From Chromera velia (taxonomy: Eukaryota; Sar; Chromeraceae), in contig JAHBMJ010000174.1 of assembly GCA_018398765.1 (NCBI GenBank), forward strand, positions 1 through 55,068: a stretch of 55,068 bases of DNA, read 5' to 3'. Shown one piece after another: positions 1 through 21,019 of the stretch. Below the pieces are notes generated by a model that saw only the letters and a list, made by a program, of their open reading frames with translations, ran no database searches and was not told the origin of the DNA. A program made the position numbers and the translations under genes. The first letter of the stretch is position 1, and each line of letters starts with the position of its first letter.

Positions 1-31
<31 letters not shown>

Positions 32-260
32 CGTTTCTGCCATCTCATTCCCCTCATTTCTGCCCCCCTGTCTCATTCCACACACGTCCTCCTCTCCCCT
101 TAATTCTCGCCTTTCCTCTCCTCTCCTCTCCTCTCCTCTCCTCCCGATCCATCCATCCATCGTGTGCAGATTTGCTTCCTTCCTTCCTTCCTTCCTGCTT
201 GTAATCCTCCTAGCTGTCCTTGTCTTCGCTTCCTTCTTCTTTCTCTCCTCTTCCTTGCAG
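1..260. repeat. Pyrimidine-rich simple repeats, left edge
   Basis: The window opens with a (CT)n run (about 8-31), followed by CTCCT tracts and CCAT tetranucleotide runs. Parts of this stretch recur at about 390-550 and 575-760, where the same landmarks appear in the same order: GAAATGAAAAAGTCTGTCCG, CCCCCTGTCTCATTCCACAC, then CCATCCATC. This is a degenerate tandem array lying in intron sequence of the first gene. It ends at the acceptor CTTCCTTGCAG before position 261. Confidence 0.7.
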
Positions 261-933
261 AATGCTCCCTTCGATAGGGCTCTGGAGGAGGTCACGAAGT
301 CCTTCCAGGGCTGCCTGCTTGGACCTTTTCGGTTAGTTGAGTCCTCGAGCTTGCAAATGTGCCCTTTTCTTCACACGAAACGAAATAGGGGAGGGGAATT
401 GAAAAAGTCTGTCCGTCGTCTTTGTTAGCATTTCACTCCTACCTGTCCGCACAGTTCGCCTCCGTCCCCCTGTCTCATTCCACACACGTCCTCCTCTCCT
501 CTCCCCTTCTCGTCTTTCCTCTCCTCTGCTCCCGACCCGATCCATCCATCCATCTATGCAGACCCACAAGGGGGGGGAAATGAAAAAGTCTGTCCGTCGT
601 CTTTCTTAGCCTTTCCCTCCTACCTCTCCTCACAGTACGCCTCCGTCCCCCTGTCTCATTCCACACATGTCTTCCTCTCCTGTCCCTTTCTCGTCTTTCC
701 TCTCCTCTCCTCTCCTCCTGACCCGATCCATCCATCCATCCATCCATCCATCGTGTGCAGATTTGCTTCCTTCCTTTCTTCCCCTTCCTTCCTTCCTGCT
801 TGCAATCCTGCTAGCTGTCCTTGTCTTCACTTCCTTCTTCTTTCTCTCCTGTTCCTTGCAGGATGCTTCCTTCGATAAGGCTCTGGAGGAGGTCACAAAG
901 TCCTTCTAGGGCTGCCTGCGTGGACCTTTTCGC
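147..933 (+). repeat. Tandem duplication containing an exon copy
   Basis: A block of about 185 bp (CCAT repeat, GTGTGCAGATTTGCTTCC, pyrimidine tract, GCAG acceptor, then the exon NAPFDRALEEVTKSFQ) at about 147-331 recurs at about 728-933, offset by 601 bp. The second exon copy (from 862) reads DASFDKALEEVTKSF and then hits TAG where the first copy has CAG. It therefore cannot act as a coding exon unless the transcript ends there. The intron between the true exon (261-331) and the next (1284) contains this dead copy. Confidence 0.8.
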
Positions 934-1207
934 TGGTCAGAAATTGATCGAGCAATTAATTGGACATCGATCCTGCAGATCGATACTTGGACGATCGAAC
1001 AAGACTTTTGCTGCGTTTTCAAGCAGAGACTGGTGGTCCTGTGGAGCTGCATCTCTCTCTTGCTTCCTCCTTTTCAGTGATTTTGTTCTCTGTGTCCCAT
1101 CCTGCTGTTCTCTCCCTGCTTTTTTGTTCCTTTCTATTAATAATTCCTTTCCTCTCTTGAGGTTCGTTTCTTTTTTTTTTTTGCCTGCAAAAACAATTTG
1201 CGTATGT

Positions 1208-1269
<62 letters not shown>

Positions 1270-3859
1270 TTGTGTGTGTGCAGTCTTCTGAGAAGATCCG
1301 GGGACATCGTGAGGCTTTGGGATGGGGTGCTGTTTGAGGTGCATAGAGGGGGGAGTCTGGTCCCCCAGACATGGAACGAGGCCGTGGAGGTGGCCAGAAC
1401 GAACCACTCCAACAGCCTCCACGTGACCGCCACCGCTGATGCCGAAGAAGCTGCAAACACCGAGCAGCAGCAGGAGGGACAGGGCGGGGGCGGGTCAGGG
1501 GGAGAACGCTGGCAGCCCCCAAAGGGCCCCCAAGGAGAAGGACGCCTTGCAACGCCAATTGGTGGAGGCTCTGAGGCTGTGTATAAGGTGTGTAAGAAGT
1601 TGGCTCTGGCAGCTTTGGCCGGGCATCCATTAATTGGGTGGAACCGGCGGAGACTCAGGTTCCTCATCCACTACGAGAGGAACATAAAGGAGCAGTGCCA
1701 CCTCTCCCCCCGCCGGGTGCGTGTGTGTGTCTGGCATGGCCTCTGTAAGCGTGAACGGGAGGGGGGTGGGCATCTGCTTTGGCGGGGGGGGAGGAGAGTG
1801 TTTCATTCCGTTCCAGTGGGGCCGGCGTGAAGTGGGAGAGAGACGACGATTCTGAGGAGGATGACGATGGATGGGGGGAAGGGGATTTTTGGCCTCTCTT
1901 CCCTGTGGGTCTTCGACAAAACCGGGAGTTCATCCTAGGATTCCTGGTGGGGGAAGGGGGGGCAAAAGTTATCGCGGGGAGGGCTGAATTCTCTCTGCAG
2001 GGGGAAGGTGCCGAGATCTCCCTCTTCCACCACAAGGTGGTCACATGCATGAGCGCGCTGATCTGCTTGTGGAGGAAGGAGAAGGAGGGGGATACTGATT
2101 CAGAGGAGATGGTGGCTGAAAAGGGTCGTCGGTTGGCTTCAAGGTCAAACGTCTTTCTCAGGAGATGGTTCGCCCTAGTGAGAGATGGTCCGTCGATATT
2201 CTTTCTTTCTTTCTTTCTGTATGTATTGTTTGTTCGTTCTTGCTGCAGCTAAGTCTCTGCTAGACAGTCTGCATGGGCATTTCTCCGGAGCAGAGCATCG
2301 CTGTACGCAGTGGAGGAACGAAAGCAATCAGAAATTCATTCATGGCCATAACACTGACACGCTTTCCCTAATTGACTTTTCCTCTTCCCCTATCCTCTTG
2401 CCTCTTTGCCCTTCTTCGTTCAGGCTTGCGCGTTGACGGGAACCAGGAGCCACGACTCTCTTCGTTTCTGCCGTGATTGTATGTTTTGTTTCTTTGTGTC
2501 TGTCTTTTCTTGTTTTTCCTTACCCGGCCCGTTACTGTTCTTCCTCTCCTTTCTTTCGTTCTATCTATCTTCCTTTACCCGCCGTTCTCTGTTTTGCACC
2601 CAGCAGCCGCAGGGCATGCATGCACTCCCCCCTCTAGCTCGACCGGCACTCTCTCCTATAGGTCCCGCCTGGAGATAGTGATTCTTTGTTTGCACACACC
2701 CGTGAGGAGCATGTATCGCAGTCTCTTCATGCCTGCATGTGCACACTTCTGTAAGCTCGGCATTGACATGGGATTGCATGCAGGTGGTGTCGCTTAGGGC
2801 CTTCGTCACCGTCTTTCTCCGGCTGACAACAGTAGACGATCTGTTGGAAGCCAGCGGGGGCCCATCAGAATGGACTTCGCGGCTTGTAGGAGACGCGGGA
2901 TCTCAAGAGGCGGGGGCCAGAGGGGTGTTCTTGTTTGTCTGTCTGTCTGGCCTTTCCTCTGCGCACGTGAAGAGTGAAGGGGTCGAAATCCGTTTTGGGG
3001 GAGGGAAGCAAGATTTTTTCATTCCCTATCAGTGGGGGATAAAATGGGAAAAGGATGACGACGAGGAGGAAGATGAAGATGGGTGGGGGGGGGAAGATTT
3101 CTGGCCTCTGTTTCCGTGTGGTTTGAGAGACAGAGAAGGGGGTGCTGGTGGTTTCTCAGGTCCTTCCGCTACGCGTGGAGGGACCTCCCCAGTGCCTTCG
3201 CTTTCTGGCACAGGGGGGGCGCATGCAGGTGCTGCTTGCAGGGGAGTGCCGTCTCCCGACATGGGTCCCACCGGTTCCTCTCACTCTCCATCTCCTGCTG
3301 AGGTACGTACGTTTGGGTGCGTGGCTGACAGTCTTCATATCTGTTTCCCTCAGCTCTGTAACGGTCATCGCGGAAAGGAAATTTATTGATAGATCGACGG
3401 TTTGCCTCCCTGTTTGTCTCTCTCTCTCTCTGCCTCCCTCCCTCCCTCTTTCTCCTTCTCCCCTTCTACTTCTTTCTTTTGTTTCTCTCTGATTATGTAC
3501 TTTTTCGAGCCTTGCAGAAAAGATTGAGTGGACGTTTGGGACTCATTGAAGATGAAAAAGAAAAAAAGAATGTGAACCTAGAATGTGAACCAGAATAAGT
3601 AAAGCATATGGTCCTCCTGCAGACCTCTGACGCGGTGACGATCCAGAGCGAAGCCTGGAAGATGTCGACTGGCCGATACGGATTCAGAGTTTGGAGAGAG
3701 ACAAAAGTCGGCAACAAGAAGAAGCAGGAGACCTTGGAGAGATGGCCAGTGTGGATTCCGAAGGAGGAGTCCTACACAGAGGAGGGATTCGAGGATCCAC
3801 AACAGGCAAACATGAAGGGAAAGGAGGCGGCGGGAAGGTGGATGGGAGGGTTGAAGTGA
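261..3859 (+). CDS. Unrecognised multi-exon protein with duplicated WPLFP module (5' end off-window)
   Basis: I do not recognise the family. Exons supported by splice signals and phase are 261-331 (starts NAPFDRALEEVTKSF), 1284-2177, 2784-3302 and 3623-3859, with the stop at 3857-3859. A module occurs twice, at about 1727-1912 and 2950-3125: a FGGG...CFIP(F/Y)QWG segment, then KWE(R/K)DDD, an acidic run, and GWG..DFWPLFP.GLR. A hydrophobic VV(T/S)..A...L segment also occurs twice (about 2034 and 2784). The second exon is only open across the module if the reading frame slips by one base twice, near the TG run at 1717-1735 and at the G4 run near 1813. These could be assembly indels, or the gene could be decaying. 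No signal peptide or catalytic motif is visible. The start lies upstream of base 1. The last exon is read in the frame given by its phase; a second open frame there (ending 3885) is closed by TGA at 3628. Confidence 0.5.
1201..1283 (+). repeat. (TG)n microsatellite abutting a splice acceptor
   Basis: A run of TG dinucleotides with a few interruptions leads directly into GTGTGTGCAG, the acceptor for the exon that begins at 1284. The repeat takes the place of the usual polypyrimidine tract. The same arrangement is seen at 14260-14287 in the kinesin gene. Confidence 0.85.
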
Positions 3860-5682
3860 AAGAAAAGGTTTTTTTGAATCGATAGAGCCTCCTTCGATCG
3901 TTTCTTCTTCCTCTCTTGCAAGAGTAGAAGAAAGGATCATCCGATTCGAGGTTATACGTATGCAAAAAGACAGAGAGAGATTCGAAGGCACGAAGTGCTA
4001 GCTGGCTGGATGAAAGAACATCGTTTGTTTTCTTTCTTTCGGGGCGACTTGCAGGTTTGCATGCACTCCTTGAGGTGTCGAGTGTGAAGGGGTGCTCCTC
4101 CTAAACAGAAAGACAGAGACACAATGTTATTGAGCCCCTATATTCTGCGATGAGGGAGGAATAAACAGAAAGGGCGCAATGCAACTGTGTTGCATTGAAG
4201 GAAAGGCGAAAAAGGGGGGGCAATGAATTCAAATGGGAAGGTCTTTCTATTACGTTGTTGTTGTCCCTCTCCCTCAGTCCTTTGCGTCTGCATGCGTGAT
4301 CGCTTGTATGTACTTGCATAAGGAAAGTGTCTAGGAAGTTGTCTTTTGCTGTTGCTGTTAATTTGCATCTTGTCCCACCCGGACCAGCTGGGGGGTGGAG
4401 GTTTAGTTGTGAGCCAGGCCCGGTGAACGCAGACTTGTATGCGGGTATGTGAATCCACGGGATCGGGGGGCACGACCGACGCACTACCAACCCGGAGAGG
4501 CATGCTGCGCAGATCTGCGCAGTAAAGTTCCATGCAGGGCGGGGCGAGCCGGACAAGGGATCCATGCGCGGGGCTCTGACGCACACATTTCTGGGCCTGG
4601 AAGTATGGAGCGGCACAGGAATGCATACATGCACGGATCTGGCCGCGTGACGTGCACGTGGCACGGATGGCAGTACTGCAAGCAAGCAGGCTGATCATTC
4701 ATGACCACATGCAGGAGGGTGTATCACGAAAAATTCATGTAGGAATTTCAATGACCGTATTCACAGAGATCAAACCAGACAGTTGTACTGAGTGATAGGA
4801 TTCTGTGGGACTGATATACCTTTATATGTTCTAAGTGAAAAGCTTCTGTCTGTCTCTCTGCCTATTTCTACGGGTTGTCTAGGAATAGAGCAGTCGTGTT
4901 TGAGCTAGGGTTTTAGAGTCAGTGAGAGTTTATCTTCATAGCTTCAGAAAGATATATGTAGTAGATAGTGTAGTAGATAGTGGGAAGTATTATTGAATTC
5001 CCATGATTCATAGTTCAATCAGTATATATATATAGCCTGTAGGCTGCAAGTCGCCCACCTAGGGGCAGCAAGTCCATGTATCAGGGGCATGCGAGGCCAT
5101 CCAGGCAAAGGAGGAAAGATGGGTGGATTCAGCAGTGCACTTATTGTTAGAGACGACTAAACCGTAAAACACTGCTAATCTAGCTAATGGTATATCAGTG
5201 ATCACGATCGAATCTAGGATCAAATAGAACTTAGCGGGGTACGATGTAGTGAGGTGTGTTACACTGTTGCATATAGATGGATGGAAGGTAAAAAAAAAAG
5301 AAATGGGTGTGTTGATTAATACACTGGCAAATCTAATGTATCATCATTATGATCATCATACGCTATCGCCATTGGCCTATAAATAGGTGTCCAGTGTTTG
5401 GCGGCAACACACGAGGCAGTTTGGTTCTTTATAACAGCAGTTCACTTTGATTTATACTTAATTCAAACCAGGATACTTCTTTTTAAACTCTTCTACTTCC
5501 GGAGCAGTATGCTAGGCAGCATGCTTACGCATGAATGATGCCGATTCATGGGAGCAGTACAAGAAAAAAAAAACTTTGAAAGTTTCAAATGATTGATTAA
5601 ATTGTGATTGAGGTTTTTGTTATTTTTGATTTTAATATAACATTATATAAAAACTCAATAGGAACTTGTATAATACTATATA

Positions 5683-6293
5683 CCCTGCAGGTAACTAGGA
5701 TTTTGTGGGATTTTAGCCCAGGATTTAAGCGGATTTTACGGGATTTTGGCCAAGATTTTAGCGGATTTAGGCGCGGATTTTGCCCAGGATTCTGCCAGAC
5801 TATTTCTCCAAGATTTTAGAATCTAAAATCCTGGCTCTAGGGATTATAAAGACTAAAATCCTGGATCCTAGGATTTTAGAAATGAATGCCATGATTTTAC
5901 AGGATTTTACGGGATTATACGGGATTATACGGGATTTTAACATAAACAAAAACAATGAAATAAAAGTTGATCACAATCGATGCCGGTTATCCCTTCTGTA
6001 CAGCCTTGAAGTATGTCATTCATCTTTGAATTTAATTTTATTCATTTCTTTAAAATCTCGTATAATCCCGTAAAATCCCGTATAATCCCGTAAAATCCTA
6101 GGAAGAGGCTAGGATTTTAGCTTTCTTCCAGGATTTTAGATTCTAAAATCCTAGGTGTAGGGATTATATTTTTAACGTTAAGAGTCCGGCAGAATCCTGG
6201 GCAAAATCCGCTAAAATCCTGGCCAAATTTAATCCCGTAAAATCCGCTAAAATCCTGGGCTAAAATCCTGCAAAATCCTGGCTATCTGCAGGG
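5683..6293. mobile_element. Foldback/MITE-like element with GGATTTTA arms
   Basis: The 611-bp element begins CCCTGCAGGTAACTAGGATT and ends in the inverted form CTATCTGCAGGG. It is flanked by TATA on both sides (5679-5682 and 6294-6297), a probable 4-bp target duplication. Each arm is about 240 bp and made of short variants of GGATTTTA(G/C)(C/G)GG. The right arm is the reverse complement of the left: the CCCAGGATTCTGCC block at 5771-5786 pairs with GGCAGAATCCTGGG near 6188, and the GGGATTATAC series near 5910-5935 pairs with the GTATAATCCC series near 6059-6085. A spacer of about 105 bp (5943-6049) has no gene. No transposase is present, so it would be non-autonomous; superfamily unknown. Confidence 0.82.
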
Positions 6294-7369
6294 TATATAT
6301 GGTTTTATTGTATAGCATATTTCTTCCGATTTCTTCATATACTCTTAATAATTTTGCATTAGATAATTTTTGATAATTAAGAGAGGCTACTTCATAGAGA
6401 GCTTTTGCAAAGTATAAAAAAATTATGTTGGACAACGGAGTGAATGAATGAATGAATGAATGAAAGGTTCGCTTTATTTGTGTGAATCAGTGTGATCTCA
6501 AAGCTGTGCTCCTAACACTGGCTAGCAGCCGATGTTCATGCCAGAAATTGTCAATCACAATACATAAATATACACTTTCAAACAACTTAAAATAGTAATG
6601 CAGATCCTACATAGTACATTCCTTCGTTCACCGCAAAGCAAGTGTAGATGTCGTTTGAGTGTTATAAAGAATGAACCCCTCAATCGATATACATGCCTAG
6701 ATACATGCACTCTCGTATACGCTGACACATCTAGCCTGAGATACATCCGACCTTGATCCTGCACGAGAGCTCGTAAGCTCTGCCCATGAGTCTGCTCCTG
6801 CATGCAATTCGAATCACTTACTGGAACGACGATAGGCATCTGGCTGCCTGAAGAATCTCTCTTCCCTCGTGTTCCGCTGCATGTCAGGCACTCCAGGGCT
6901 GTCCAGCCAGTGAACGGGCAATAGGTGATGAAAGAAATAGGAGACAGACAGAAGACAAGAACGAGGCGAGGGGAGACAGGGCAGGGCAGAGACAGAAAAA
7001 AGAGCCTCTGTGTATCCTTTCTTTCGTAACGAAAACAAAGGAGAACTTCCGCCAGTCGGCAGCAGCCCCTTTGCCTAATTCCCTTCGCTGATTGAATGTA
7101 TCAAGTGACGAAAGAATGACTCGCTGGATGATGAATCCATCCATCTATCCATCCATCCATCCATCCATTCGCGAGTCAATTTGCTTGCCTAAGGCGAACT
7201 GAATCCTGAAAAGAGAAGAACGTCCTCGTCGATGGGTACGACTTTCGGGCACGCTTTCTCTTCTTTTCTCTTCTCTTTTCTTTATTGACCCATAATGCAA
7301 CGGGAAGCCGAACAAAGAATAAAAAAAAAAGTCTGTTCCAACACTTTTAGCACGTAGACTTTATATTGT

Positions 7370-7376
7370 GTGTGTN

Positions 7377-7445
<69 letters not shown>
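7370..7445. repeat. Inverted TG/AC microsatellite with one N
   Basis: GTGTGTGT runs into a single N at 7376 and then into (AC)n and (AG)n. The TG-to-AC switch across one unresolved base is what a collapsed or mis-joined microsatellite would look like, so the local sequence should not be trusted. Confidence 0.85.
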
Positions 7446-8118
7446 AGAAAAGAACGCAGTGGAGCGACGCTTGTGTCCTTATCAACCCAACGCAAGATGG
7501 ACTTGAGACTGTGCAGACCGAGTGGATGAAGAATGAATCCAAGTTGATTCTCTCCAGCACAGCACAGCAAAGCAGTCCTTCCTTCCTTCCTTCCTTTCTT
7601 CTTTCTCTTCTTGTCTCCCCATCCTTCTCTGTTTCCGTTTCCAGGAAGTTTTTTGCTGAAGGGTATCGAGAGATTCATTCTGCACAAGAAAACGAACATG
7701 CTGAACGACGCATGAAGAAGTGCGAAGAGATAGAAGGAATGGCGCTTGTTCCCACATCGACAAAACAACAAAGGGAATGAAGAGAATTGATCATGACGAC
7801 GTGAGATTTCTTTCCCCATCCATTTGAATTCCCCCCTCTGTTTGTCGTCTGCTGCACTTCTGCATCTTCGCTTTTTCACTTCCATTCTCCCACTTCCAGA
7901 TCTTCCTCAGACAAACTCGAGACAGGACTGCAACTCCACACCGAGACGAGTCCTCTCATGCACGTTCTCATGATCATTCACCTCGTCTCCGTCTCCTTCT
8001 TCGTTCCCGTCTCTACTCAATGCCTTTCAATGAGTGTGTTCCCGTCTGTCCAGGTTCACCTTCTCACACCTTCTCATGATCATTCACCCCGTCTCCGTCT
8101 CCTCCTTCGTTCCCGTCT

Positions 8119-10260
8119 CTAGAAGTGCCAACCACACTCTTCTGCCACTGCTCTCTCTCTTTCAGACTGGCTGCAAAAGGAGAAAACGGGAGAGGGAGAG
8201 GATTCTTGACCCCCTCTCCCTCCCCCCCCTCCTGCCTCCCCCTCTCCCATCCAACCAACCGACGATGCAGTTCCCAAACTGTCCTCCTTCTCTTTCTCTT
8301 TCTCTTGCTCCCCCTTCTTCTGAGACACCGATGTGCTTCCAACGGGAACAAGAGCAGCAGCAGCGGCAGCAGTCCTCAACGGACCCCGCACCCTCCCGAA
8401 AAGGTCGGGGTTACACACACAGGGACAGTCACAATGATCAGGGGAACTCCGTGCGAACGTCCCCGCACTCTTCACAAGAAGACCTACAGACTCGACAGTC
8501 CCGTCTCTCTCCCTTTCCCTTTCCCTCACAGAAAGAGGAATACCTTCTTTCTCCTGTCCATGACCTGCTTGACTCAATACACCCACTTCTTTGTCTGCTG
8601 CTGTTGCTGTTGGGTGAAGAGAGCTCGACTGGCTGACAGCGAGAACGTCTGCCGCAGCGTGGGGGGGAGTCGGGATGGCATCTCCGAGTCTGAAGAGCGC
8701 CAGTGGGGGTGCGGTGCAGGACTTACAGGGGACACGGAGGGGCAACTGACGAGAGAGAAGTCCGTCAATCCTCTCTGCCCCTCCCGGAACCGGGCTGGAG
8801 CAGTTGCATGCCATTGGAAGGAGGGTTTGTGAAGCTGCGTGAGCGTTGTTGCGTGAGGCCGGGGCAGGCCAAGGGAAAACAAATCGGTTCTCGTCGGTTG
8901 TGAGTCGAGACAGAGAGCCCAGAAGAGCGATGCCGATCACCAGAAGGACCAGCCCGACAGGTGCTGCCACCTCTGGGCGTGTCAGTGTGTTTTTGCCTGT
9001 ACTCACTAGAGCTTGCATCAAGATGGATAGGGGGAAGGACAGGGAGACAACAGCGAGGGCAGCTTCCTGATTGAACAGTCGTCCTCCTCTCACCCTCCCT
9101 CTGTGTCCAGAGTGTGGAAGAACAGAAGGAACGTCGAGGGACTCCCCTCCCTCCCTCTCCTCTTCTTCCTCCGCACCCCCCCCTCTCACTGAATGACCCC
9201 CACCCCCCATCTGCTCTGCCTGATTTGCTACTTGGCAGATCTGCGCATACGGCCAAAAGGATGCAGCGGAATTGAAGAACAAACCCAAAGCCAGCTGCAG
9301 GGAGTCTCCCCCCCCTTTCCCCTTCTCCTCCCCCTCCCCGTCTCCAAGTTGGAACACCCTCACCATCAGCAGATTCACTATCGCAATCAGAAGAAAGCAC
9401 AGTCCCACGCGCATCACGAGCGTACACAGGATCAGCACAGCGTCTCGACGGAACCCTCCCAACTTCATCCCGATGAACAGCAACGTCACGGGCGTGGTGG
9501 CCCTACCGATCAACCTCAGAGCCCGACCGATAAACCCGAAGTGATCTACCTCCAGACTCACGAAACTCAATGCCAACCCGAGAAGGAAGGCGAACGTGAT
9601 GGGCTCAAGCAAAGCCTGCGTCAGAGCCCTCAAAGGACCCAAACTCCCCCCACCTGCAGACAAGAATATTTATGAAGACGATGAAAAATATTCTTGTTTG
9701 CATGTGAATTTTGTTGTTTGTAACCAAGGCTCCAGGCAATGCTCGAACCCACCGTTTCTCCTCCTGAGCCCCGATCCTCTTTTCCGCATTTCTCTGGACA
9801 TTCTCATGAAGGCCAACAGTTTGGCACCGAAAATTCCGTAAATTTTGTTGCCGAAGTCTGCGAACGCCATCTCAGCGAACATCAGGTCGCCTGTCTGTTG
9901 CCGGATGAATGGGTAGGAAGAGAGCCCGGGGGAGAAGGAGCACAGAACCATAGCAACAGACAGACAGTCGTCTCTCAGTCTGTCGGGCAAAGTGAATCTG
10001 AGAACGAGGCAGGACAGCGGTAACATAAACAGAGCAGCAGCTGCGAAGCCGACTGCCGGGAACACCAAAAGCTCCAAAGAGACATGCAGATCGAAAAGTG
10101 AGACAAAAATCGTGGCAGGAAGAAGAACCGAGAGAACGAGGTCTTTCACGGCTGGGGTGATTTTGGTTTTGCCCGTCTCCAATTTGAAACGCGCAGCAAA
10201 TCCCACGAAGACCAGAAAAAACAGCGCAAGCACCTGACTGTACGGCTCGGGCACCCACAT
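8119..10260 (-). CDS. AEC-family (auxin efflux carrier / PIN-like) membrane transporter
   Basis: A secondary transporter of the auxin efflux carrier family (Pfam Mem_trans), expected to export small organic anions across a membrane; the substrate cannot be read from sequence. Two exons join in phase: 10260-9753 and 9653-8119. The 99-bp intron runs from GTGGGTTCG to CTGCAG, giving 680 residues. The first exon has five membrane segments (starting YSQVLALFFLVFVGFAARF), including LVLSVLLPATIFVSLF and the SFSPGLSSYPFI crossover region. The second has five or six more, including TFAFLLGLALSFV, the family-typical RATTPVTLLFIGMKL and FFNSAASFWPYAQ. A Gly/Glu-rich insert separates the last helices. 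The final 250 or so residues are low-complexity and could hold an unrecognised intron. The canonical plant NPNTY motif is absent. ATG at 10260 was chosen because it directly precedes the first helix. It is divergent from the kinesin gene. Confidence 0.82.
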
Positions 10261-10885
10261 TCTTCTTCAATATATATATATATTTCTCCCAATTAACTGG
10301 AGTCTCTCTGCATGAGGACACAGCCCTCCTCAACAATCAGCTCGAAAAAAGTCTGTGAACATGCGTGAAACGTGAGGACCGCAGTCAAGCGTCCAAAATC
10401 CGTCAGTGGATCTGTCAGAGACCACGACAGTATTTCAAACAATGAAATGAGAAGACTCAGCCAGGAATGGGTCAGCAAGTCGACGCAGACTCTCAGAGTA
10501 AGCTCATGATGCATTGGCGTAGACGGCAATTAATTTTTCCGACTGGCCTGGCAGTCGCGAAGTCTTTTGGACTGCAGTCGCCTCAAGTCTTTGCCTAGCT
10601 TGCATGGAGCCGGCTGGGGACGCACTTTTTTGCATGAAAGCAATAATGGAGCCGGCCGCGGGCATGATCGAAGAGCTTGCTACTACCATGCATTTCCTTC
10701 CGACAGCTAGCATCTGACAGAATATGCAGCTGTCCTTCATCCAGCCGTCCGAGTCGTTCATTCCGACTGTTCCATGTGTCCACCCACTAATCTACCCTGA
10801 TGTCTGAGAGTCATGCAATGAAACTGGATCTGCTGACCGTTTGACCGCCCTGAGGAAGGAGCAAATAGACGGAAGCTGTCAGGTG
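10261..10885. promoter_or_regulatory. Shared upstream region of transporter and kinesin genes
   Basis: This 625-bp gap separates two divergent start codons. It has a (TA)n stretch at 10270-10282 just upstream of the transporter ATG, and two GGAGCCGGC boxes (near 10609 and 10649) flanking a TTTTTTGCATGAAAGCAATA segment. No coding exon is evident. A role as a bidirectional promoter is inferred from position only. Confidence 0.4.

Positions 10886-21019
<10,134 letters not shown>

Larger units (their letters stand above)
3860..8118. other. Gene-free stretch between convergent genes 1 and 2
   Basis: No coding exon can be supported here. From 3860 to 4700 the base composition is mixed, with GCATGC-rich and GC-rich patches and a perfect 18-bp palindrome at 4505-4522. 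From 4700 to 6600 the DNA is AT-rich and holds the foldback element at 5683-6293. From 6600 to 8118 it returns to typical composition, with CCAT repeats (7137-7168), an (AC)n(AG)n tract around a single N (7370-7445), and purine/pyrimidine tracts on the 3' side of the transporter gene. Long low-complexity frames in this stretch look like chance. Confidence 0.6.

Noticed and set aside
937-1667. Frames rich in Thr-His or Cys-Val on both strands
   Set aside because: Products of the (TG)n tract before the acceptor at 1284.
4101-4708. Overlapping frames of 160-190 codons on the minus strand
   Set aside because: No domain, no splice context, Cys/Arg/Pro-rich in all frames because of the GC-rich patch.
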